64,000 nucleotides of DNA from Sipunculus nudus (lineage: Eukaryota > Annelida > Sipuncula > Golfingiida > Sipunculidae): NCBI GenBank assembly GCA_026874595.1, contig CM049315.1, positions 18,563,664-18,627,663 on the forward strand, given 5' to 3'. The position numbers were made by a program, and so were the translations under genes. The notes beneath the pieces are model-generated. The model had not been told where the DNA came from, searched no databases, and was given only the letters and a program-made list of their open reading frames with translations. Below, one piece after another: positions 23,015 through 34,200 of the stretch; the stretch's first letter is position 1, and every line of letters starts with the position of its first letter.

Positions 23015-26000
23015 AGTTATTAATACCTTAACAAGGTAAGACACTCCTTCCATTTTTTCTCATGTACATTCAAAGTGTGTTTTTTCTCAGCAATCTTTCT
23101 TTCTAACAATTCTGTATTTTTTAAACAAAACACAAACTGTACCAGGGTAGGGATCACCTGAAATATCCGATTTCTGTATACCAAATATTTATAAATTAAT
23201 AATAACTTGTCGATAATTACCGGTTCATGTTTCCCCACAACCATGTATATAACCTCTTTGTTTCGATCTGGAATATGGATAATAGCTCTCTTGACAAAAG
23301 TTTTTATATGCAGATAAAATGTTATTGAAATATGACACTGACATAATATGTGTTCAACTGTTTCCTCCTCAGCAAAACAGTAATTACATCACTTATTATC
23401 AGTTACTTTCCACAGGTATAGCTTATCCCTTGTTGCTAAAACATTATGCAACAATTTAAATTGAAATTCACGAAAACGCATATCCAGTGTAATAGAATAT
23501 AGCTTTGCAACAGATTGTTCCCAAAGAAAACATCGTATTTAGTATTACATCTTTAAATGAAACATAATTAATATTTCCAGTTTTTATCTTGCATTGCAAA
23601 TGTACGAATGCAATCATGCCACTTCTGCGGGATAGCATGAATCAAGGACAACCAGTGTACATAGTATATTTTGTATTCATTACTATCAGGAGGTAACATT
23701 TCATCCAGTCTTTTATTTTTTCCCGCTGGTATTATAAAGATCATGTACATACTTCACACATTTTGCATCAAATTGTTTCATTTATACAGAATTACCTCCT
23801 ATCTTTATAAATTTATCCAGATTTGCTGTAATATTCTTTACCCCACCAATTTGCTTAAGATACAAATTCGGCACAGCAGTATATTTGGCATCTCCAGCGT
23901 TTATAAATTTTATCATCTACATTAATCTTTGACATTCCACTATCGATGCCACATCCGGTAGTCCAATACCTCCTTCTTTCTGACAGTTTATCATAACTTC
24001 ATATTTAATTTTGGGTTTTCTGCCGTACCATATAAAGTCCACAATACAACTTTTAACAAGTTTTATAAATTCTCTAGGAGGCTCCAGCACGTTTGTTATG
24101 TTCAATATTTTGGATATGCCTAATGATTTAATTATTGTATTTCTGCCGAACAATGTCATGTTTCGTTGTTTCCAAATATTAAAAAGGGTCTTTATTTTTT
24201 CTAAAATACCATTAAAATTAAGTGTATATGACAGTTGCTTATCGTACGTAAATGAGATTCCCAATATCTTAATTGCCTTATTCTTAAGGTTGATCCATTT
24301 TATGTGATCCAGTAATTCAGTCATAGACGAATTTCCAAGCAATGCTGCTTCACATTTTTCCAGATTTATCTTCAGCGATGATATGGCTCCGAATTTATCA
24401 ATTACATTACATACTTCTTTCATTGATGCGATATCTCTCAGGAAGTAGGTGGTATCATCAGCAAATATCGCTTGCTTAATTTCAACACCATTAATGCTTA
24501 TATACCGCTGATCCTACTATTGTTACGAATCATTGTAGCTAAAATCTCGATTGCTAATACGAAAAGATATGGGGCCAACGGATCGCCCTGCCTTGTACCT
24601 GTGGCAACTTTGAGATACTCTGTGGAATAACCATTATTAATAATACAACTCTCGATATCATAATGTAGAATTTTTACCCATCTGATGAAATTTTCACCAA
24701 ATCCAAATTTTTCAAGTACTGTAAATAAATAAGTATGATCTATAGAATCAAAAGCTGCTGCGAAATCTACTGCAAATAAGATCCCTGACTTGTTTTCTAT
24801 TTTACAATGTTCTATTATGTCACTTATCAGTCTCGTTGTGTCACTAATATTTCTTCCCTGGACGAAAGCAGTTTGGTCATCCGCTATTAATTTTGGAAGA
24901 AAAACTTTCATCCGGCTGGCTACAATTTTACTTAGTATCTTAGTTAATTCAACAAACTTATGGGTCTCCATGATGTTAATATACGATTATCTTTGCCTGG
25001 TTTTTCTATTAATATTACAACTGATTGTCTTTGACTATTAGTTAATATTCCTTCTTCAAAACACTTATTCAAACACCTCACCAAATCGTCACCTAAAATG
25101 TCAAAGAAAGTAATATAGAATTCTTTTGGCACGCCATCATTTCCTGGTGTCTTATTATTTTTCATGCAATGTAAAGCCTTTAAAACTTCAGATTTTGTTA
25201 TCTCCCCGTCACAGCTCGCTGAATCGAATTCCGTTAAACGTGTGATGTTAAGGTTAGATAAGAAATGCATACAATCCATTCGTGTAATATTACTTTTTCG
25301 GGAATACCTTTCTTTATAAAATCGTCCGAGTTCATTTGTTATATCTTTTTGATCAGTTTTCTCCTCTCCATTTATCAATAGCTTTCTGATTGTAGACTTC
25401 TTTTTATTCATTTTTTCCAAATTAATAAAATATTTTGTATTTCGTTCCCCTTCCTCATACCATTGAACCCTAGATCTTATTATGTTGCCTTCTATAATAC
25501 GATCATAATATTTCTAAATTTTTCGTCGATAATTTTCATATTCCATTGTACTCTCTGACTGGTTTGCTGAAATTTTAGTTTCTACTTGTAATAGTAATTT
25601 TTCCAAATGCTGTACTTTGGCTCTCTCCTCTTGCAATTTCTTTTAGGAAAAACGAATAGTAAAATCTCTGATCATAAATTTTAAAAACTATCACCATTCT
25701 TTCTCTTTCTTGTAAAAATCATAATATTGTTTCCATTGTATTATGTGATCATTTAACTCTTGGACATAAAGAGTGTCATTCAGCAGTGAAACATTAAACT
25801 TCCAAAAGGAAGGACCATGTTTAGTATAATGAAGTGATTTAATTGTACATCTCACCGCTGACTGATTCGAAATTATGGCTGGCAAAATTTGTACATGGCG
25901 AACATGTGCATTAAGTTCGCAAGAAATAAGAATAAAGTCTAGTCTTCGTTGTATAATAGGAGTATTACTTCTCCAGGTAAAGCCACGTACACGTGCAGAC

Positions 26001-26420
26001 GAGTTCCTTATACGCCATAAATCAATTAAATTATGCTGTTCCATTATACTTGACACAGTATTGATGATTTATATTTTGGGCGATAAGTACCGCCATCTGC
26101 ATCAGGATTTGAAAAACTAAAATTAAAATCTCCTCCCCAGATTACCGTAGCCTCTGTATTCGAGAGTACATCTTTAATTCTGTTTCTTACTACTTTAAAG
26201 AATAAAGTCTGCTTTCTTTCCGTATTAGGAGCATAAGTATTAATGAAGACATATAAGCAGAACCGTGTACGTCGGCTTTCAAACACAGAAAACGTCCATT
26301 AATATCTTTGTAAAGCTTAATATTCTTAATATCTTGCCAAATTGAATACATGTACATGATGCTAATCATAATACGCACAATACAGTGTAACACATCATGT
26401 TTGACACAGGTCAAAAATCT
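23015..26420 (-). mobile_element. Degraded L1/Tx1-like LINE, 5'-truncated
   Basis: Reading right to left, the endonuclease shows INTYAPNTERKQ, VIWGGDFNF (about 26120-26150) and QRRLDFILIS, but the final SDH motif reads SNQSAV. The reverse transcriptase shows KNNKTPGNDGVPKEFY, WRPISLLN, LFAVDFAAAFDSIDH (motif A), GTRQGDPLAPYLFVLA (motif B) and IFADDTTYF (motif C, about 24445-24475). The C-terminal region continues to about 23020. At least three frame breaks, near 24490, 24960 and 25690, split the ORF. The KTPG.DG.P.EFY form and C-terminal style fit the L1/Tx1 group rather than CR1. Confidence 0.9.
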
Positions 26421-26634
26421 TTTTAGGCCAAACCTTTACCGTATTCTTTAACTGTTTCGTTTTTCATGACATTGCACATATAAAAAAGCCAAAAGTGCAC
26501 GTATATTTTTCTTGAAAAGACAGCTGTGCTTTGTGTGTTTGAAGGGTTAATGTCTAGAGTCGTTATGGACACAGACGTACCACTCACGGAGCTTGATATT
26601 ATCACAGATTCTACATCTGTATATTATTATATCA

Positions 26635-26745
26635 TATCTAGAGATACGCTCTTTACACAGCGCTTTACCCATAGGCGTGAAAATCAGTTGCTTCGTTAGA
26701 AGCGCAAGATTTCCGCTGCCTCGGGAGCGTAATCTGGAGAATGAT
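26635..26745 (+). repeat. Dispersed repeat, family 1 copy
   Basis: It matches 1660-1700 (GATACGCTCTTTACA.) and 7135-7190 (CGTGAAAATCAGTTGCTTC), so it joins two parts of family 1 seen separately upstream. Confidence 0.6.
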
Positions 26746-26854
26746 ACATGAGAAACATAAATAACAAAGATGGCTAATAGAATTATATATCCTCCGAGGA
26801 AGATTCTAAAACACCAGAGTGTATGGCAACAAAATCGGACATCGGCTTCAGCAG

Positions 26855-26885
26855 CAGCAGCATCATCATCATCATCATCATCATC
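26855..26885. repeat. (CAG)n/(CAT)n microsatellite
   Basis: Short CAG units run directly into about eight CAT units. Confidence 0.9.
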
Positions 26886-26995
26886 CTACTTAGGAAGTTG
26901 GCAGGGGATGAATCCTGATTCAGCCAACTGTACATGCTTGATGAGATCTACATATTAAGGCAGTCAAGAATTATATATTCAAATATATACATACA

Positions 26996-26998
<3 letters not shown>

Positions 26999-27048
<50 letters not shown>
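26999..27048. repeat. (TA)n microsatellite
   Basis: Uninterrupted TA dinucleotides for about 50 bases. Confidence 0.95.
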
Positions 27049-27050
<2 letters not shown>

Positions 27051-28285
27051 ACCTTCCATCCATACTCTAAAGCATGTAGAGAGTGAAAATTAAAGAGAGA
27101 GTTGAGCGGCGTGTGGGGTTGTCCGTCTGAAATCACAGAAACTAGAATTTTTTTTGCAGGGGAAAAAATCATATATTTCAACACATTTTACCTGATAATC
27201 AAGATTTAGGTCATATATAATTTATATGGATGTTATTCTGTATATACTGTTTTGCTTCAGGGTCGGAGGTTCAATCTAGCCAATTGCACGATGTAAACTT
27301 CACATTATATCACAGAGTTCGGAATTACCGGAGACCTGACAGGTAAAATTTTCTCCATATATTACCAATATATGAACACATTTCAGGGAGTAATCCTCAG
27401 TACCATGCATTAACAGAGGAACTGATGAGTCCGAAACTATTGGAGTAAACCATGGTGAATATATCACCTGTCTAGTCCTTTTATAGGAACCACTCTCTCC
27501 CCCTTGTATATTGTATTAACAAAAATAAAATCTTTCGACAATTGCTTTTTTTCTGCATGTTTTTATTTCCTTATTCCTTATTTGACTATAAGAATAAGCC
27601 ACTAGCATTGCCTTTTGGTCCACGAGGCAGACCTAGACTGGATGTTATCATTAAGCTTTCTCGGTTACATATTCTACATGCACGGGGATAGGAATAGGCC
27701 GAATTAATAAAGCGAATATCTGAGGTACCTTCAAGATTAAATATTTTTTACCTATAGGCCTGGTGGAGTTCGATTCGTGGAAATTCCGTCGTGTAAGCCA
27801 ACACCTTAATCATCGAACTACCCAAAGATAATGTGATTTTTGTGTATATGGAAATAGTAGTTCTTGTGAACTCAAAATACAGAAATTACAATTTCAACAG
27901 TCACCATAATCCAACATCAAAAAGAGTATAATGTGTAATCATAAACCAACATCAATAGTCATTGCATTATGTCAGCTTCCCTCTGCCGTCTCATCACACT
28001 ACTGACACCATGCGGCGACAACTGACCTTGAGCTTGGGTCCGTTAAATCGGATGATTATGCGAATAAACTTACCTATCCTATATAGGGTCAAATTCCGAT
28101 ATCTGACGTCTATTAACTAAAGCTAAAACCTTGAACCCGTTTATCAAAATATACAAGAATACGCCGATCCAATTGCAAACAGGACGGTTTGATATATCCA
28201 CGTGTTTTTAACACCTTCAAACATTTAACATGGACATCAGCCAGGGAGACAGACGAAACAGTTAAGGTTGTTTTCCATAAAGGCG
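27049..28285. other. Intergenic DNA
   Basis: No gene, RNA or clear repeat was recognised in this stretch. Confidence 0.5.
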
Positions 28286-28433
28286 TAGTCCCCATGCGTA
28301 GTCCGCAAAAATCGCTTTGTAGATTTTTTAACTGGGCCGTTTCCATTCATCCGCATGCGCAGTCCGTATGCATAGTCCGTATGCGTAGTCCGTATCCGCA
28401 CGCTGCCGGGAGCGATTTTTGCGCACTACGCAT
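28286..28433. mobile_element. Small inverted-repeat (MITE-like) element
   Basis: Arms ATGCGTAGTCCGCAAAAATC.. (28294-28316) and its reverse complement (28411-28433) pair over 23 bp with one mismatch. The interior holds three tandem 'CCGTATGC.TAGT'-type words and 'GTTTCCATTCATCCGC', which resembles the ends of the element at 62262-62512. Confidence 0.6.
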
Positions 28434-29239
28434 ACCAATCACCTTGTCAATTTCAGGTTTTACACAGCTTTTTTCCATTCAGGCCGTGCTGTGTATGCAC
28501 CTCTATTTCCACTGGTATAAATGTCATGTCTCATATCAGTTATGGAAAAGCACCTTCATACGTTTTGCATCTTGTGACCTTTCAACATCCACACACATAC
28601 AACCAATCACCGTGGGTTACATGGTTTATTATAAAGACTGTTATAAAAAGGAATTACCTGCAGATCATTAATTTGTATTAAGGTAGGTGAATAGCTGATT
28701 TTAAAAATGAGTTTTATACCGAAGGCATAATCTACGATTCCATCATTTGTCTTAATCTCAGCTGACTGTAAGTCAACTGAGGTATAGGAATGGAGCTTTG
28801 TCCGTCGTCCGTACGGTCGTCCGTTAACAGGGCACAAATCGTAACTGCTAGTCCTCAAAACTTCTAAGTAAAGATCCAGGGAGGTCAATAAAAAATCTCC
28901 TTGGAAACCTGAAATTAGATCACTACGACCTATATCCTCCGAGCTATTTGCCTTGAAATTATCCCCAGAATAATAGAAAAATTGATTTTAAAAAATCCAA
29001 AATCTTGATACTAAATGCATGGATTGTCATGAATCTTGCTTTATATAGTGACCATGACTAGTTTTGTCAGTTCCCGAAAAGTGGTAACACCACCTGTATT
29101 TTTGTTATATTAACGAATATTTTTCTATTTCATTACTATAAAATGACAACAATCATGCCAGTTTCTCAGCTGTGATTACATCTGGTGTCCCAAAACCTGG
29201 TGTGTTTATTTATCACAAGTGGGTGCCCTATAGTAATCA

Positions 29240-29280
29240 CCCTGTCTGTCTGTCTGTCTGTCTCTCTGTCTGTCTGTCCA
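29240..29280. repeat. (CTGT)n microsatellite
   Basis: About nine CTGT/CTCT units head the dispersed repeat that follows. Confidence 0.85.
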
Positions 29281-29990
29281 AATGATAACTCCAGGTTGGA
29301 TTGACACATGGATTCGAACTTGACTTACACATGGCCCACCACTAAAGCAAGAACCTTTATGGTTTTTGGGTCACGTGGTTTATGGATGCATTTTAAGCCA
29401 AGCTTTTCATCCCAAACTCTCCATCTTGCGCATTTAACTGACTTGCCAGTTTGGTATGTATGCCAGTATAAATGAATTTAGGGGCACAAGGTCAAAGGTT
29501 AAGGTCACAGGGACCATCTGTTCAAAAATTAGTTTCCAGATGATAATTCCAGTTAAGTTTGACATGTTGGTTTCAAACTTAACTTATATATGGCTCGCAA
29601 CTAAAGTAAGAATCGTGTCGATTTTACCAAAGGTCAAAGGTAAAGGTCACAGGACCCATTTCTTAAAAAAGAATGTGTATGCATTTCAAGCCAAACTTTT
29701 CATCACAAACCTTCCATCTTCAAGATATTGCTAACCTGCCAATATGGGAAGATTCCCATGGATTGATAGAATCAAAGGTAAGGGTCACAGGGCCCATCCA
29801 TCCACAAATTAGTTTATGGATGATAATTCTGCTTTGGAAAGACAAATTGGCTTCAAACTTGATTTATTAATGACCCACCACATTCAAGTAAATTCATTTT
29901 TATTTTCAGGGTCCAGCGATAAAAGTTGTAGGTCACATGAGCCACAACTTTAGATGCACAGTAAACCAAACTTTTCATCCCAAACTTTCC
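29281..29990 (+). repeat. Dispersed repeat, about three ~250-270-bp units
   Basis: 'ATGATAA(C/T)TCC', 'TTCAAACTTGACTTA', 'GGTCAAAGGT(T/A)AAGGTCACAG', 'AAGCCAAACTTTTCATC' and 'CTTCCATCTT' each recur about every 250-270 bases. The style is common in bivalve introns and intergenic DNA. No coding potential is seen. Confidence 0.7.
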
Positions 29991-29999
29991 ATATTGTAC

Positions 30000-30058
30000 A
30001 ATTATATTATGTTATATTATATTATATTATGTTATATAACATTATATTATATTATATG
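30000..30058. repeat. (ATATT)n-rich tract
   Basis: ATATT/ATGTT pentanucleotide units over about 58 bases. Confidence 0.85.
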
Positions 30059-30059
30059 G

Positions 30060-31003
30060 CGACCGGACCAGGTGATACCATTTTAAGCGTTTGAGTTGAT
30101 AATAAAATATGTTGATTATTTCTCATACAAACTTAATGTCACTATGTTTGGGTGAACTGCAGTGTGTGATGCCAAACTTCGGGCTGGTTTTGTTAAATGA
30201 AATCAGAAATATGACGTGGCCTAAGAAGGTATCCATAACCTTTAAAGATAAGATAAAAAAATGAGGCTTTGTGGATAAGATTTATGTTTCACTCTTTTAT
30301 GTAACAAACTAGAAATCTGCATTCTAAAGAATGCAAGCCTCCGCATTCCGGTCCGGTATATATTGGCAGGTGCGTTCGTGCATAAGTGACTTTAGATTCG
30401 TAACTATTCTTTGATGACGTTCTTGGATCTGGATCATGGGCCGGATTCACACAAACACCTAATAAAATATTCATTGGCAAATTCCCGAAATGTCCTGTAA
30501 TTTTCGTAAGACGCCATTTAAGATTGCATGAGTTATATTTTGAACATAAACACACAAACACAAACTGAGGTGAACTCTGCTGGCGGAGGTAATAAGACCA
30601 TTCATTGTTGAGAGACATATGGGCGCTAACACTTGGTGTATATCGTCTCGGTATTTTCGCATATGGAACAACAGCGCCTATTTAACGAACACTAAAATAA
30701 CCCGGGTCTTACTGAAAAATCGATTCAAATTATATTAAGCCTCTTTGGACCTACTTTATATGCTGCATGCTAGTGCAAAGTATCAGCGCATCATTTATTA
30801 CTAATATTCATGACTGATAAAATCGATTGTACGTTTTCAATGGAATCAGAATGAAACAAACACATCGGCTGCCTTGGCCTTACGTTTACATGGATAGTTT
30901 GTATATATTAGAAAGGACTATACGTGCTGCCGACGCTTAAGAGGAATTGCGAAGTAATAACTTACGTAATTTTAGTTTATGTATTTGACCAAAAGCGCAT
31001 GAG
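30060..31003. other. Upstream region of copy B
   Basis: This stretch should hold the promoter and 5' UTR of copy B, but no TATA box or other element could be supported. A 109-codon minus-strand frame at 30289-30618 has no recognised motif. Confidence 0.4.
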
Positions 31004-31118
31004 ATGTTGACAAGAAACAAATCTTTCCTGTCGGCACTTACTTGTATTTTGATGACAGTGATTATTGTACAACACTGGACACTGACCAAAAAACCATCTG
31101 TGCATATAACTGGGGAAG
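31004..31118 (+). CDS. GALNT-like copy B, exon 1 (signal anchor)
   Basis: The ATG at 31004 opens MLTRNKS, then FLSALTCILMTVIIVQHW, a basic tail followed by one hydrophobic span as in Golgi type II enzymes. Donor GGGGAAG|GTAGGG leaves phase 1, which is what exon 2 of both copies requires. Assignment rests on topology and phase, not on sequence similarity. Confidence 0.65.
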
Positions 31119-31165
31119 GTAGGGAGCATCTTAACTTTTGTTTCTGGCTGACGGGTTTTCTGCAT

Positions 31166-31236
<71 letters not shown>

Positions 31237-34200
31237 TGCCGGGTCACACCAAACGGAGGTCAAACTTAACATCTGTTCCTGAAAGCAAAAACAGCTTTAT
31301 TCTTGAATGAACGTATATGAGCCTTCCCATTTTTTTATATCAAGGACAGATTGTTTATAAAATTTTAAAACATGTTTTATGTTTCAGAGGTTTAGAACGT
31401 ACACATTCCAATGTTTCAATATTGGACAATAAAGTCATAACAGTTTTCACACATATTTTTGTGTCGTCACAAATGTAAAAAGGTCCTTTGTTACAGTCCA
31501 GCAACAAATGTGTAAATCCGGCACTATATATAAGGCTGTAATATATTTATATATATAAATGTATATAATATTTCATCTTTTACCGACGTAATCATTGCCT
31601 ATTTTCCCGTCAATCATTACCTCAACATTCGTTAAAAGCCGGGTGTGTTTTCTCACTGATTTTGTTGTCATTCAATTTATTACACGAAACACCGTTTCGG
31701 CATTTAAAAAAACTGAAGACTTAAATAATTTTTACAGACATCCCTTCAATGTGATCTCGCTTGTTTAATCATAAATACTCTTCAGCTGTTTTCAACACTG
31801 ATTTCTTAACTGGGTGTTTTGTATTGACCATTACATATTCTGATTATACTGTAACTTAGGACTTTTTTCTATAAAATATATAATAGTTATCCGTGTACAA
31901 CAATACCGTGCATGATATTTCATTTACTGTATATGATGTATATTTTTTATTTATTATTATTCGGGTCATAAACAAAGAGAACGTATTTTTTAGAACTTAT
32001 ATGTCACATCTAGGCATTCTGATATATTATTTACCAGCCTATTTTAAAAGTTAAAGCATTGGGATAGCAAGGATCACGATAAACAATTACTATATTACGA
32101 GTTCAAAATGCACTAGCTGGTGTGTTCGCCTGAACAACCGATTGCTCGCCACCCTATCATTATGAATGATATGCAAGGATTCATATGGCTCTCTATATTT
32201 AAATATCATCAATGTTCAATTTATATTATTGTTTATCAAGGTCATGTAAATAAGGATAACTAAATGTATCATTTCGATTTTTCAACTGAAATACATCGTG
32301 CTCAACAGCCCAAAAGAAACCACAAAAGTACCTTTACACATTAACAATTGAATAGTCTCTTCCTTATAGCAATAAATGACGTCAGATTTTTTTTAAATAT
32401 TCGTGAACCATGCGATGGTCTTCTTCTAATTAGAAACCAATCACCTATGACGTCACATCATTTAAATATTCATGAGCTCTGAGAGATCATCATCTAGTGC
32501 TGGCACCAAAAACGTTCACTGCCGGCGTTGAATTACGTATGTTTTATGTAAGAACTAAAAGGGTTCCTAGCTAAACCTTTACAAGGAACATTGAAACATG
32601 TTGGAAGTTCACATGGGAAAACTCGCATCAGCTTTTTAATAATTAATTTATGGATGCTAAGGTCCCATATGGAGGGCTCTCAGTTCCGTAATTTAGTGAC
32701 CGATTCAATAGTTATTTTACTACAGGAATTTACAACCACACATCAAAGCTTTTATGATGACTTTTATAGTATTTTCCAACAAGTTATGTCCATTGATTTT
32801 CCTCCACATTCTTCTAAATTAGGATATAATTTAAGAATAACGTTACGTTATTACTCGGGTGCTCTGGCATTTATGAGGAAGGTAATAAACACCATTCTTT
32901 ATTTCTTTTTAAAGTAAAATTTTATTTAATCAATTAATTATTACCTTTAGAAAACAATGCCTTCATCACGAAATTTTGACTGACGGGGTCCAGGACGTCT
33001 AGTGACAGACGATTGAAGAAGGTACAATAAATGTTATAAAATAAGCCAGAACCGTTATAAAAACGTCAAGAATGGCGCATAATAAAATTTATAAGCTTGA
33101 ATATACTTTTGCATTCTCTTATGCCGTAATATTGGTTTTTAATTGTCACATATACCGAACACAAATGTGAGGCTTCCTTGGGCATATTATACTGTATTTC
33201 ACTAAATGATCATCAAGAAGAAGAAAGGTGGGTCCATGATCTCCACATCAGACATGCAGCAGTGGCCAGTCCAGTAGAGGAGGAACAGGACACAGTATCT
33301 GTTGACGACCTTGACCTTATCGGAGAGAGGCCGGACACTGTTCAGAACTGGGGCTGGGGGCCGATTCCAAATCAGTAAGAATATTTTGCACTATTTTCCT
33401 GATAGAATTATAACATTTCAAGTCATCTTGATAGAATAAACGTTAACTATTGACATCAAAAGTATATGTATAGTTAAACGTCAGACTCTATCAACTGTTC
33501 TTAGTGTTCAGTAAATCATCAAAATGACATCTCTGACAACTCCCCTTCATTTGAAACCACTACAAAGTTTTTCGCTAAATTAAATTAGACGCCATAAAGT
33601 ATTCAATATTTAATTATCTTGTATTGTCTTAGCTATATTGTTATATAAATTGATTAAATTATCATTAATTAAAAAAAACTAATAAAATAGAATTTCGGAA
33701 TATGAAAAGAAAGAGCAAACGTTTTGTGAGCTCATATCACATGGTGTTTTCTTTTTTCTCTATCTATGATTCTTTCTTGTAAATGTACCGGTGGACACAA
33801 AATAGGTTGCTCTTTCTCAGAAAGGTCATTAAAATGTTTCACTTCTGGAAATTGTGCATACGTGACAAAACGGGCCGTTCTCCAGAAACATTTAATGAGG
33901 AGATCATGAAAGAGCACCAAATACCAGCTCTACCAAGGATCTGGTGCTCATTCCTCAAATTAATGATCCGCGAAAACCAGGGGCGTTGATTCCCTCGAAA
34001 CGTTGTTTTATTATGGTCTTTTGTGTGAACCTTTTACTCTGTGTTTATACCGCTGTTTGTCGGCCTCCAATTTATTTTCATAGATGCCAAAACAAAACAT
34101 ACAATATATCATCCGACCTGAAAGCCACGGTAATAATGAGTTTTCACCGCCATGAAAATCTGACCAACGTCATCCGGACCGTGCACTCTGTCGTCAAACG

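Noticed and set aside
31004-31282. Frame of copy B exon 1 extended through the (TA)n tract
   Set aside because: The frame past 31118 runs into Ile-Tyr repeats; the GTAGGG donor with correct phase explains the end of coding.
33783-33989. Open frame between exons 2 and 3 of copy B as an extra exon
   Set aside because: Exon 2 (phase 2) joins exon 3 directly to give a Cys codon in both A and B; the frame has no matching donor and no counterpart in A.
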